From positions 1 to 32,148 of the forward strand of contig JAAWTB010000005.1 in NCBI GenBank assembly GCA_022801815.1: DNA of 32,148 bases. Direction: 5' to 3'. This DNA is from Oscillibacter sp. (GTDB lineage Bacteria; Bacillota; Clostridia; Oscillospirales; Oscillospiraceae). The notes beneath the pieces were generated by a model. The model was not told the DNA's origin. It worked only from the letters and a program-made list of their open reading frames with translations, and made no database searches. Positions 15,103-23,654 of the stretch are shown piece by piece (position 1 is the first letter of the stretch; each line of letters opens with the position of its first letter). The position numbers and the translations under genes are program-made.

Positions 15103-15845
15103 ATCCGGCCTCCGCCGCGGCGGCCGTCGCGCCCGCCGTTCCGGCCCAGGAAAATCAACACATAGCGCAGCAATTGCAGGGAGGACATCAGCAGCGCCGC
15201 CACATAGGTCAGCGCCGCCGCCCGGAGGACCTTTCGGGCCCCGGTCAGCTCCTCGTCATCCAGCAGGTTCCGGCTCTCAATGGTTTCCAGAGCCCGGCGG
15301 GAGGCATTAAACTCCACCGGCAGGGTAACCAGTTGGAAAAACGTAGTCAGGGAAAACAGCACAATCCCGGTCAGAAGCAGACTCTGGCTGTACAGCAGCA
15401 GTCCGATGAGCAGCAAAATCATGGAACAGCGGGAACCCAGATTCGTGATAGGCACCATAGCGTTCCGCAGGTGAACCGGGGCGTAGCCCACGGCGTATTG
15501 AACCGCGTGGCCCGCCTCATGAGCCGCCACGCCCACCGCCGCTACGGTAGGTGCGGAATAAACGGCCTGGGAGAGGTAGATGGTGTTGTCACGGGGGTCG
15601 TAGTGGTCCGTCAGCCTGCCGCTGGTGGCGGCAATGTTTACACCGTAAACTCCATTGGCCTGGAGCACCGCCTCCGCCGCCTGGGCGCCGGTGAGATGGC
15701 GGCGGTTGGGGACCCGGCTGAATTGGCTGAAGCTGCCGCTGACCTGGGCTTGGGCCCAGAGGGAGAGCAGCATCACCGGAATCAGCAGGACTACATAAAG
15801 GTTGTTGGCCAGGAAAGTTCCGTAGCCTCCATAATAATAAGGCAT
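15099..15845 (-). CDS. Membrane zinc metallopeptidase (YugP family)
   Basis: The 248-residue product has an N-terminal membrane helix (about residues 14-32), the zinc-binding HEAGH at residues 109-113, and two or three further hydrophobic helices. This matches the YugP/DUF neutral zinc metallopeptidase family often found in clostridial versions of this operon; its substrate is unknown. ATG 15845 follows GAGG at good spacing. A GTG two codons upstream (15851) is an alternative. It is inserted between fmt and rsmB, which are adjacent in B. subtilis. Confidence 0.92.
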   Translation of the reverse strand: MPYYYGGYGTFLANNLYVVLLIPVMLLSLWAQAQVSGSFSQFSRVPNRRHLTGAQAAEAVLQANGVYGVNIAATSGRLTDHYDPRDNTIYLSQAVYSAPTVAAVGVAAHEAGHAVQYAVGYAPVHLRNAMVPITNLGSRCSMILLLIGLLLYSQSLLLTGIVLFSLTTFFQLVTLPVEFNASRRALETIESRNLLDDEELTGARKVLRAAALTYVAALLMSSLQLLRYVLIFLGRNGGRDGRRGGGRI

Positions 15846-15860
15846 AAGCACCCTCGAATT

Positions 15861-16781
15861 TTAGCGTTGAATGGGATGTCCCAATAAATAAGCCGCAGCG
15901 GTCATGCGTTTTCCGCCCTTGGCCTGGAGTTCTGTCACCCGAAGGACCTTTCCGTCGCCGCAGGCGATGTCGATGCCCTGCTTCCCCGCCGCCGTGATGA
16001 CGCCGGGCCGGGCCAGTGTTTTCTCACCGGTCTCCTGAACGGCGTAGAGTTTTATCTCCTCGCCGCTGATCACGTCCGTCACGGCGCAGGGCCAAGGAAT
16101 CAGCCCCCGGATTTGGCAGCTGATTTCATGGGCGGAGCAGGTCCAGTCCACAGGGGAAAGCCCCTTCCCAAGCTTTGGGGCATAGGTGTGCCGGGCATGA
16201 TCCTGGGGAGTGCGGGAGGCCGTTCCAGCGGCCAGGGCGGCCACCGTCTCCGACAGCGCTTCCGCTCCCAGCTGCGCCAGACGCTCCGTGAGAGCCTGGG
16301 CATCCTCCGTATCCCCAATAGGAGTGGATTTTTGCAGAAGGATATCCCCGGCGTCCAGCTCCGCGGCCATATATTGAATGGTAACGCCGGTCTCCGGCTC
16401 CCCATCCAGCAGCGCCCAGTTAATGGGAGCCGCCCCCCGGTACTTGGGCAGCAAGGAGGAGTGGACATTGATGGAGCCCAAAGGCGGCACGTTCAAAATA
16501 TCCTCCGGCAGCAGTTTCCCATAGGCCGCCACTACGATAAGCTCCGGTTCCAGGGACCGCACCAGCTCCAAACTCTCGGCATTCCGCAGGGTCGCCGGTT
16601 GATACACGTCCAAACTATTTGTAATGGCATATTCCTTTACAGGTGTTGGCGTCAGCTTATGACCACGGTTTTTTGGCTTATCCGGCTGGGTCAGGACACC
16701 GCAGATTTCATGTCCGTCCTCCACCAGGCGGCGGAGGGAGGCCACGGCGAAGTCCGGCGTGCCCATGAAGAGAATTCGCAT
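15861..16781 (-). CDS. fmt: Methionyl-tRNA formyltransferase
   Basis: Fmt formylates initiator Met-tRNA. The 306-residue product has the N-terminal MRILFMGTPDFAV, the formyl-donor site block NVHSSLLPKYRGAAPINWALLDGE with the catalytic Asn-His-Ser region, and the C-terminal domain typical of the family. It starts on the stop codon of def (TGATG, one-base overlap), so formylation and deformylation enzymes are translationally coupled. Confidence 0.97.
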   Translation of the reverse strand: MRILFMGTPDFAVASLRRLVEDGHEICGVLTQPDKPKNRGHKLTPTPVKEYAITNSLDVYQPATLRNAESLELVRSLEPELIVVAAYGKLLPEDILNVPPLGSINVHSSLLPKYRGAAPINWALLDGEPETGVTIQYMAAELDAGDILLQKSTPIGDTEDAQALTERLAQLGAEALSETVAALAAGTASRTPQDHARHTYAPKLGKGLSPVDWTCSAHEISCQIRGLIPWPCAVTDVISGEEIKLYAVQETGEKTLARPGVITAAGKQGIDIACGDGKVLRVTELQAKGGKRMTAAAYLLGHPIQR

Positions 16782-17284
16782 CAGCCCGCCCCCTCTTCCT
16801 GCTTGCTGAAATACTCCTCCACTTCCTCATCTGTTAAAAAACGCTCGATATGCTCCGTGTAAAGGTGGCCGTCCAGATGCTCCAGCTCGTGACAGAAGCA
16901 GCGGGCCGTCAGGCCCTCTCCCTCCGCCTCAAACCAGTTGCCGTCCCGGTCCTGGGCGCGAACCCGGACATAGTCGGGCCGGGTGACCAACCCCCACTTT
17001 CCCGGGACACTGAGGCAGCCCTCCGGACCGGTCTGTTCTCCGCTTTGGGCGACGATGGTGGGATTGATCAGCTCGATAAATTCCTCCGTGTCGTCGTCCA
17101 TCACCACACAAGCCCGGCGAAGGATCCCCACCTGGGGAGCGGCCAGGCCCGCGCCGCCCGCCTCGGAAAGCGTATCAAGCAAGTCATCCATCAGCGTATG
17201 CAGGCGGCGGTTAAAGTCCGTTACCGGACGGCAGACCTTGTTCAGGCAGTCTTCCCCCTGTTCCACGATCTTACGCAATGCCAT
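16781..17284 (-). CDS. def: Peptide deformylase
   Basis: Def removes the N-terminal formyl group from new proteins. All three family motifs are present in the 167-residue product: GAGLAAPQVG (44-53), EGCLS (88-92) with the metal-binding Cys, and HELEHLDG (132-139) with the metal-binding His residues and catalytic Glu. GGAGG precedes the ATG. It lies 12 bases after priA. Confidence 0.97.
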   Translation of the reverse strand: MALRKIVEQGEDCLNKVCRPVTDFNRRLHTLMDDLLDTLSEAGGAGLAAPQVGILRRACVVMDDDTEEFIELINPTIVAQSGEQTGPEGCLSVPGKWGLVTRPDYVRVRAQDRDGNWFEAEGEGLTARCFCHELEHLDGHLYTEHIERFLTDEEVEEYFSKQEEGAG

Positions 17285-17296
17285 TCTATGAACCTC

Positions 17297-19735
17297 CTAC
17301 TCCGCGGCGTTGCACTCCGCGAACATATTGAATCCCCGGTTCGCGCCGTTTCCGGCGAAGGCACGCAGCAGCCCGCCGATTTCCTCCCGGGTCTCTTTAT
17401 CATTTTTTCCTACCAGCAGACAGCGGTAGCGGTAGCGGTTGTTTACCTTCAAAATCGGGGCGGGGGCGGGGCCCAAAACCTCGCTGTCCCCAAAGCGGCG
17501 CCGCAACGCGTCCCGAACGCCGATGGCCGCCCGAAAGACCGCCCCCTCCTCCGCGCCGGAGATGGTGAGGGTGAACAGGTCCGCGAAGGGCGGGAGCCGG
17601 CGGAGCTGCCGCATCCGGATTTCGCTTTCATAAAAACGGTCATACTCCTGCCTGGCAGCGCACTGAATCACGTCGTTACCAGGGGTGTAAGTCTGGATAA
17701 TGGCCCGGCCGGATTTTCCGCCCCGGCCCGCCCGGCCCACAACCTGGATCAGCAGGCTGAAGGTCCGCTCCGCCGCCCGGTAATTCTCCACATACAGCGA
17801 AAGGTCGGCGGCCAGCACGCCTACCAGGGTTACGTTCTCAAAGTCCAGTCCCTTGGCAACCATTTGGGTGCCAAGCAGGATGGGGATGCGCTCCCTCTCA
17901 AAGCGGCGCAGCAGCTTCTCGTGGCCCTCCGCCGTCGTGTCCGCATCCATCCGCAAAACTCCCACGCCGGGAAAGAGGTCCGCCAGCTCCTCCTCTACTT
18001 TTTGAGTGCCCGCACCCACGTGCTTCATGATGCCGCCACAGACCGGGCAGGCTTCCAAGTTCCGCTGGGAGTGGCCGCAGTGGTGGCACATCAGGCGTCC
18101 GTTGGCGGAGTGGAAGGTCAGCGGCGCGCTGCACCGGGGACACTCCGGCACATGACCGCACTCCCCGCACAGCAGCATACGGCTGCTGCCCCGGCGGTTT
18201 AAGAAGAGGATGCTCTGCTCCCCCTTCTCCAAATTTCGCTCCAGCTCCCGCCGGAGCTCCGATCCAATGAGGCCGGAATTCCCCGCCTTGATCTCCTGAC
18301 GAAGATCGGCAATGAGAACCTGGGGCAGGCTGTGCTCATTATAACGCCGGGTTAGCAGTGCCTTATAATAGTTTCCCTCCTCTGCGGCCCATGCCGTCTC
18401 CACCGACGGCGTAGCAGAACCCAGGACCAGCAAAGCGCCGTCCCGGGCGCAGAGATATTTCGCGACGTCCCGGGTGTCATACCGAGGTGGATTTTCTGAG
18501 CGGTAGCTCCCCTCCTGCTCCTCATCCAGAATGATAATACCCAGATTCCGCAAAGGCGCAAAGATGGCGGAGCGTGTACCCAGTACCACTTTAACCTCCC
18601 CCCGTCGGATGCGCTTCCACTGGTCATATCGCTCTGTCACGCGGAGACCGCTGTGGAGCATGGCGGCGTCTTTTCCAAAATAAGAGGAAAATTTTCCCAT
18701 CATTTGCGGCGTCAGCACAATTTCCGGCACCAGGACAATGGCAGTCCTTCCTTTGGTCAGTATCTCCTGGACCAGGCGCAAATAGACCTGGGTTTTTCCG
18801 CTTCCGGTGACGCCGTGGAGCAGCGCACCGGAAGCCCGGCCCGTCTCCGCCAGTTTGAGGAGCCCATCAAACGCCGCCTGCTGTTCCTCATTCAGCACAA
18901 TGGGAGGCCCCGGTTCCACGTCCTCCGGCAGGGAGACCCGTAGCTCCTCCGCCTCGGAAAAGGTCAGGAGTCCTGCCCGCTCCATACCTCGCAGAACCTG
19001 GGAGGACGCGCCGGTAAAATAGGACACGTCCGCGCAGGCAGTCCGCCCGTTGGCGGCCAACAGCTTGACCACCTCGTAGCGGGCGGGAGAGGAGCGCCGT
19101 TTTACCTCCGTCAGGGCCAAAGCCTCCTCCGCGCTAAGAGCCAGCTCCGCCATCCGGCGCGTCTTATCCCCCACTTTCTGCCTGACCGCCGTCTCATGCC
19201 AGACAATTCCAGCCTTCTCCAACGCCCGGAGAGCCGGCAGAAAATCGCGGATATCCCCCAGGTCCTCCGGCCCGGCGGAGCCGCCGGAGCTTCGCAGACG
19301 TTCCAGCACCTCGGTTCCATGGCGGATACCGGCAGCGGCGGTCATGGCCGTCTCCGGGTCCAATTCCGCCTGGACCCGCCAAATTTCCCGAAGGCGGTAC
19401 CATAAACCGGCGGGCAGGATGGTCCGCGCCGCCTCAAACATGGTGCAGAAATACCGCTGGCGCATCCAAAGAGCCAATCCCAGCCCTCCGCTATCCAGCA
19501 CCGGCTCCCGGTCCAGCAGGGCGGAAAGGGTTTTCAGCCCCCGGGTCTTCTTTCCCTCGCCCCTGGCGAGAATCAGCCCCTCAGACAGCTTGTTCCCCCG
19601 GCCAAAAGGCACGGTGACCCGAACGCCGGGGACCGCCAGGTCCTCCAAACCCTCTGGGACCAGGTAGTCATAGGGCTTGTCGATGTGATACGGAGCGGCG
19701 CTGACCGCCACTTTTACAATGGCCGCGCTGTCCAT
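17297..19735 (-). CDS. priA: Primosomal protein N', replication-restart helicase
   Basis: PriA reloads the replicative helicase at stalled forks. The 812-residue product has the N-terminal DNA-binding domain (VPFGRGN block), Walker A GVTGSGKTQ, a Walker B-region motif DEEQ where most PriA proteins have DEEH, eight zinc-binding Cys in CGECG..CPRC..CHHCG..CPVCGG, and the helicase motif QVVGRAGRG. The ribosome site is weak (GGAGAGG overlapping the end of rpoZ, nine bases upstream of the start). In B. subtilis coaBC lies between rpoZ and priA; it is absent here. Confidence 0.97.
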   Translation of the reverse strand: MDSAAIVKVAVSAAPYHIDKPYDYLVPEGLEDLAVPGVRVTVPFGRGNKLSEGLILARGEGKKTRGLKTLSALLDREPVLDSGGLGLALWMRQRYFCTMFEAARTILPAGLWYRLREIWRVQAELDPETAMTAAAGIRHGTEVLERLRSSGGSAGPEDLGDIRDFLPALRALEKAGIVWHETAVRQKVGDKTRRMAELALSAEEALALTEVKRRSSPARYEVVKLLAANGRTACADVSYFTGASSQVLRGMERAGLLTFSEAEELRVSLPEDVEPGPPIVLNEEQQAAFDGLLKLAETGRASGALLHGVTGSGKTQVYLRLVQEILTKGRTAIVLVPEIVLTPQMMGKFSSYFGKDAAMLHSGLRVTERYDQWKRIRRGEVKVVLGTRSAIFAPLRNLGIIILDEEQEGSYRSENPPRYDTRDVAKYLCARDGALLVLGSATPSVETAWAAEEGNYYKALLTRRYNEHSLPQVLIADLRQEIKAGNSGLIGSELRRELERNLEKGEQSILFLNRRGSSRMLLCGECGHVPECPRCSAPLTFHSANGRLMCHHCGHSQRNLEACPVCGGIMKHVGAGTQKVEEELADLFPGVGVLRMDADTTAEGHEKLLRRFERERIPILLGTQMVAKGLDFENVTLVGVLAADLSLYVENYRAAERTFSLLIQVVGRAGRGGKSGRAIIQTYTPGNDVIQCAARQEYDRFYESEIRMRQLRRLPPFADLFTLTISGAEEGAVFRAAIGVRDALRRRFGDSEVLGPAPAPILKVNNRYRYRCLLVGKNDKETREEIGGLLRAFAGNGANRGFNMFAECNAAE

Positions 19736-19744
19736 CCGGCAGCG

Positions 19745-19960
19745 TTACGCCTCTCCGGCGGCCACTTCCTCACCGGCGGCGGTGAGCTTGCCGTCCGCCA
19801 CCTCATGGATGGCAAGGGTCACCGGCTTCTCATCCAGGTGCTGGCCGGTAACCTCCGCCTCTTCGGCGATCTGGCGGGCCCGGCGGGCCACCACGTTCAC
19901 CAGCATATAACGGTTGGGGATATAGGAATTGAGCTTGCTCATGGCGGGGTACAGCATCAT
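19745..19960 (-). CDS. rpoZ: RNA polymerase omega subunit
   Basis: The 71-residue product has the omega core NRYMLVNVVARRARQIAEEAE followed by KPVTLAIHEVADGKL. Omega helps assemble RNA polymerase. Two ATG codons lie side by side (19960 and 19957) after a GGAAGGAAG ribosome site; either may be used. The position after gmk is the standard Firmicutes arrangement. Confidence 0.93.
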   Translation of the reverse strand: MMLYPAMSKLNSYIPNRYMLVNVVARRARQIAEEAEVTGQHLDEKPVTLAIHEVADGKLTAAGEEVAAGEA

Positions 19961-19998
19961 AGTAGATCGACTTCCTTTCCGATTTCAATATATGGCGG

Positions 19999-20595
19999 TC
20001 AGCTTCCGCTGATGATTTCCATGCGCTCCATGGATCGGCAGTGCTCGGCTGTCATAATGGCATCCAGCTCCATGGCGGCGTTTTCAATGGTGTCGTTGAT
20101 CACGAAATAGTGATAGGCCCCAGCCGTACGGCACTCCACCTTGGCCCGCAGGAGCCGCTTTTCAATTTTCTCCGGGCTGTCCGTGCCCCGGAGGGTCAGA
20201 CGCCGAGCCAGTTCCTCCCAGCTTGGGGGCGCGATGAAGATGAGTACGGCGTCGGGCCGTTTCTGCGCAATCTGCAGGGCGCCCTGGACGTCGATCTCCA
20301 AAATCACGTCCCGGCCTGCCGCCATGGCTTCGTCCACAAAACGCTTGGGCGTACCGTAGAAATTGCCCACATACTCGGCGTATTCCAAAAAGGCGTCTTG
20401 GGCCATCCACTCATGAAAGGTGTCCACGTCCAAAAAGTGGTAATGGACGCCGTTTTCCTCCCCCTCCCGGGGCTGGCGGGTAGTGGCGGAGACGGAGACG
20501 TATACGTCCTTCCGCTTCTCCAGCAGCACTTTCAGCACGCTTCCCTTTCCCACGCCGGAAGGACCGGACACGATGAAGGTCTTTCCCTTTTTCAT
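19999..20595 (-). CDS. gmk: Guanylate kinase
   Basis: Gmk phosphorylates GMP to GDP. The 198-residue product has the P-loop GPSGVGKGS at residues 10-18, the GMP-binding [16 protein letters not shown] block, and [10 protein letters not shown]. Its ATG overlaps the remA stop (ATGA). The gene order remA-gmk-rpoZ is conserved in Firmicutes. Confidence 0.97.
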   Translation of the reverse strand: MKKGKTFIVSGPSGVGKGSVLKVLLEKRKDVYVSVSATTRQPREGEENGVHYHFLDVDTFHEWMAQDAFLEYAEYVGNFYGTPKRFVDEAMAAGRDVILEIDVQGALQIAQKRPDAVLIFIAPPSWEELARRLTLRGTDSPEKIEKRLLRAKVECRTAGAYHYFVINDTIENAAMELDAIMTAEHCRSMERMEIISGS

Positions 20596-20831
20596 GCTTC
20601 CTCCTGTTCCCCCGCGCCAAACGTATCCGTTGGCAGGGACGATAAAATCACATGATCGCTGTCCATAATAAAGATGGAGGCGGTTTTTCGTCCATAGGTG
20701 GCGTCAATCAGCATCCCCCGCTCCCGGCTCTCCTGCGTCATGCGGCGAATGGGGGCGGAGTCAGGACCCACAATGGCCACCACCCGCTCCCGGGAAACCA
20801 TGCTTCCAAAACCAATGTTGATAAATTCCAT
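20592..20831 (-). CDS. remA: Extracellular matrix regulatory protein RemA family (DUF370)
   Basis: The 79-residue product begins [12 protein letters not shown] and continues with the family blocks [15 protein letters not shown] and [12 protein letters not shown]. In B. subtilis RemA is a DNA-binding activator of biofilm matrix genes and forms oligomeric rings. ATG 20831 is chosen because it gives the family N-terminus; the frame is open 30 codons further into yicC. It begins two bases after the yicC stop. The targets in this organism are unknown. Confidence 0.93.
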   Translation of the reverse strand: MEFINIGFGSMVSRERVVAIVGPDSAPIRRMTQESRERGMLIDATYGRKTASIFIMDSDHVILSSLPTDTFGAGEQEEA

Positions 20832-20833
20832 AC

Positions 20834-21715
20834 TTACTCCACATTCTGTACCTGTTCCCGCATCTTCTCTACCTCGGCTTTCAGATTCACCACCACCTGG
20901 GCGATGGTCACGTCGCCGCACTTGGAGCCGATGGTATTGGCCTCCCGGTTCACCTCCTGGATAAGAAAATCCATCTTCCGTCCCATGGGTTCTGTAGACT
21001 CCAGCATAGTCCGCAGCTGGGCTGTATGGCTTCGCAGCCGGACTGTCTCCTCATCCACCGCCACCTTGTCGGCGTAGATAGCCGCTTCGGTGAGGATGCG
21101 CTGGGAGTCGATGGATGCGCTTTGCAGCACCTCCTGTATCCGGGCGGTGAGCTTGGCCCGGTACTCCGCTACCGTCTCCGGAGAGCGGGCCTCTACCTGG
21201 GCAGTGTAGTCCTCAATGGCGGAAAGTCGGTTTCCAATGTCCTCTGCCAGCCGGGAACCCTCCACGCCCCGCATCTCGGTAAAGGCCGCCAACGCTGCGT
21301 CCAGCACGGCGCAGAGGTCTGCGCTGACAGTTTCCAGGTCCTCGTCCGCCTTGGTGACGGCAAGGACATCCGGAAATCGGGCCAAGATCTCCGGCAACGC
21401 CTTGTAGGCGCCATCGCCGCAGACCTCCGCCAGCTCGTTCAGGGCGGCGGCGTACTGTGCCGCCAGCTCCCGGTTGACGCTTACTTGTGTCACGTCGGCG
21501 GCAGAAGCGTCCACGGTGACGAACACGTCCACCTTCCCCCGGGAGACCGCCCTTTGAACCCGCTGTTTCAGCGCATCCTCGGCAAAGATATACAGTCGGG
21601 GCATCTTCACCGTACAGTCCAGGTAGCGGTTGTTGACCGACCGGACTTCTACGGTGATATCCCGACTGTTTCGCGTCTCTCTGGCCCGGCCATAGCCGGT
21701 CATGCTTTTGATCAT
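20834..21715 (-). CDS. yicC: YicC/YloC family endoribonuclease
   Basis: The 293-residue product starts [11 protein letters not shown], the family signature, and ends with the conserved DUF1732 region ([20 protein letters not shown]). YicC-type proteins are now regarded as endoribonucleases that act on small RNAs and mRNAs. AAGGGGAG precedes the ATG. It is the first gene of the block shared with B. subtilis (yloC-remA-gmk-rpoZ). Confidence 0.95.
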   Translation of the reverse strand: MIKSMTGYGRARETRNSRDITVEVRSVNNRYLDCTVKMPRLYIFAEDALKQRVQRAVSRGKVDVFVTVDASAADVTQVSVNRELAAQYAAALNELAEVCGDGAYKALPEILARFPDVLAVTKADEDLETVSADLCAVLDAALAAFTEMRGVEGSRLAEDIGNRLSAIEDYTAQVEARSPETVAEYRAKLTARIQEVLQSASIDSQRILTEAAIYADKVAVDEETVRLRSHTAQLRTMLESTEPMGRKMDFLIQEVNREANTIGSKCGDVTIAQVVVNLKAEVEKMREQVQNVE

Positions 21716-21733
21716 GGTGATCTCCCCTTTTTT

Positions 21734-22336
21734 TCAGATAAAACAGCAGTAACCGCCGTTGCACAGCGTATAGGCACAGCACAGGGTAAGGCAGGGATTC
21801 CCGGCGCACAAAGTTCCAAAGGGCTCTCCCCCGGGCCGGTAGGGCGAACCGTTCCGCATCAGCTCCAGCGCACGCCGGTACTCCGGATTATGGGGCTCCA
21901 TCTGGCAGGCAGTCTCATAATACCGCAGGGCCTCGTCCATCCAGCCCCGGCGGTAGCACACCGCGCCTTTGAGGAAATTCCACTCGGCGCCATGGTCTCC
22001 AATGTTGTTCAAAAGGGCCTCCGCCCGGGCAATGTCGCCCACCTGAATCGCGGCCCGGACCTGCTGAAACACGGAGGACCCGCCGGAACCATAGGACTGC
22101 TGCCAGCCCCCGGCGTAGGAGGACCCGGCGGTCCTGCCCCCACCGCTGCCCCGCCGCCGGTTGATCTCCTCATAAGCGGCGTTAATCTCCTTCATTTTCT
22201 CCTGAGCCAGGTCAGCCAGGGGATTATCGTGGTAATTGTCCGGATGGTATTTCCTCGCCAGCTCCCGGTAGGCCCGCTTGACTTCCTCGTCCGTGGCGCT
22301 CTCCGAAATGCCGAGTACCTGATAGGGATCGTTCAT
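21734..22336 (-). CDS. J-domain (DnaJ-like) protein with Cys-rich tail
   Basis: The 200-residue product has an N-terminal J domain (residues about 4-65) with the essential HPD at 31-33, a Gly/Ser-rich linker, a TPR-like helical segment (AEALLNNIGDHGAEW..ALRYYETACQMEP), and a C-terminal tail with six Cys in the last 20 or so residues (NPCLTLCCAYTLCNGGYCCF). It would stimulate DnaK on specific clients; the tail may bind metal or a lipid. Its ATG overlaps the stop of the DUF5685 gene, so the two products probably work together. The frame continues 45 codons upstream but lacks support there. Confidence 0.9.
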   Translation of the reverse strand: MNDPYQVLGISESATDEEVKRAYRELARKYHPDNYHDNPLADLAQEKMKEINAAYEEINRRRGSGGGRTAGSSYAGGWQQSYGSGGSSVFQQVRAAIQVGDIARAEALLNNIGDHGAEWNFLKGAVCYRRGWMDEALRYYETACQMEPHNPEYRRALELMRNGSPYRPGGEPFGTLCAGNPCLTLCCAYTLCNGGYCCFI

Positions 22337-23223
22337 GTGTGTTTCTCCTGTGCTTCTCTCTTGTTCTCTCCGCCGCCGCGGAAGGTTCCTTCCAGCACCG
22401 CCTTTCCCACACGGAAAAGGCCGGCGTAAAGGGTGGTCTTCAAAACCGGCGTCCAAACGCCGAAGTCCCACAGCTCAAAGGCCGTGGCCATCATATGAAT
22501 GGAGTGGTCCAGGGTGGCGGCAAAGCTCTCCCGGGCCTCCTCCGTCCAAATGCCCTTTGCCAGCCCGTAGCGCAGAGCCACTGGGTTATAGATTCCGGCG
22601 GCGGCGTCTTTCTTCAAATCGTCCGCAGCGTCTACCAGGTAAACCCAGCGGCCCAGGTGGTAGAGCATCTGCTCCAAAACCCGCCGCCGGACCGGCTCGT
22701 CCACCGCTTGGGCAGCCCCTTGCAGCAATACCGCAAAGGTATCCGCCGCCCGGTCCATAGAGGGGCAGTTTGCCCGCTCCAGCTCCGCCAGGGCCATCAG
22801 CTGACGGCGGGTGGATGCGTCGAACGCAGGCCGGGCTTTTGCGGCCTTCCGGTAAGCCCCTTCCAAAACAGCGGAGGCTCCCCGGTATTTCAGGCCATGA
22901 AACCAATCGTGATCCTCCACGCCGTCCCGGGCCTGCCAATAGGCCATAATGACGCTCTCGTCCGCTGCCAAAACCAACGCCTCCGTACTCTCCAGCCGGT
23001 CCCGTCCATGGACGGGATGCGCGGCGCAGCGGCCGTAGTGGACAGGCCCCTCCTCCCTCTCTGAGAGGAGGATGGCCAGGAAGGTAAAATCATAGTTCAG
23101 AATGAACCTGGCCGCCGTTCCATATCGCTTTCCCAGGACATGACAGAGGCCGCAGTAGGCCCGGCCGAAGCGCCTGCGCTCCTCCTCCGGAAGGTCCTGG
23201 GACGGCCGGACATAGCCGAACAT
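22333..23223 (-). CDS. DUF5685 family protein, function unknown
   Basis: The 296-residue product opens MFGYVRPSQDLPEEE and contains YCGLCHVLGKRYG, a CxxC close to the N-terminus, followed by an all-helical region with LVDAADDLKKD and YNPVALRYG. This matches the DUF5685 family common in Clostridia next to J-domain genes. Helix content and the Asp-rich DAADDLKKD recall a prenyl-synthase-like fold, but no activity is known to me. It overlaps the rseC-like gene by one base and the J-domain gene by four. Confidence 0.88.
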   Translation of the reverse strand: MFGYVRPSQDLPEEERRRFGRAYCGLCHVLGKRYGTAARFILNYDFTFLAILLSEREEGPVHYGRCAAHPVHGRDRLESTEALVLAADESVIMAYWQARDGVEDHDWFHGLKYRGASAVLEGAYRKAAKARPAFDASTRRQLMALAELERANCPSMDRAADTFAVLLQGAAQAVDEPVRRRVLEQMLYHLGRWVYLVDAADDLKKDAAAGIYNPVALRYGLAKGIWTEEARESFAATLDHSIHMMATAFELWDFGVWTPVLKTTLYAGLFRVGKAVLEGTFRGGGENKREAQEKHT

Positions 23224-23633
23224 CAGAACAGCCGGACAATGGTGAAGGACAGTCCTCCCCGGGCCCGGAGGCGGCGGTCATAGACGATGGCCCCCAGTAT
23301 ACCCAAGGCAAATCCCCCCACGGCGGCGGTATATTGGACCGCCACGCTGAGGGTGACCGCCATGGCGGCAAAATAGCCCAGGAAGAACAGCGCCACCGGG
23401 ATCAAATAGACCAAGGCCACGATGCGGAGCATCTTCTTGGTGCTGCTTTCCACCACCACCTTCTGCCCTGGGGCGGCGCCAATGGGATTCCGCGCCCGGG
23501 CGCGGACGGCCGCGCCGGTGACGCCGCAGCCGGCGCACTCCTCGCAGTCGTGGCCGCAGGCAGATTTCCGGGGAACGGAAATCTCCGCATGACCGGCATC
23601 CAGGATTCGTTCAACCGTTGCGATTTGTGTCAT
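23223..23633 (-). CDS. SoxR-reducing system RseC-like membrane protein
   Basis: The 136-residue product has a small N-terminal domain with a Cys cluster (CGHDCEECAGCG), then two membrane helices (about residues 70-115), the RseC/MucC layout. In Proteobacteria RseC modulates sigma-E and helps reduce SoxR; in Clostridia similar proteins occur near electron-transport genes, and the Cys cluster may hold an iron-sulfur centre. GGGAGGAG precedes the ATG. Confidence 0.88.
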   Translation of the reverse strand: MTQIATVERILDAGHAEISVPRKSACGHDCEECAGCGVTGAAVRARARNPIGAAPGQKVVVESSTKKMLRIVALVYLIPVALFFLGYFAAMAVTLSVAVQYTAAVGGFALGILGAIVYDRRLRARGGLSFTIVRLF

Positions 23634-23654
23634 AGTCTCCTCCCAACATGGATT

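Noticed and set aside
21026-22429. 467-codon plus-strand frame opposite yicC and the J-domain gene
   Set aside because: It spans two well-supported genes on the other strand and lacks any domain or ribosome site.
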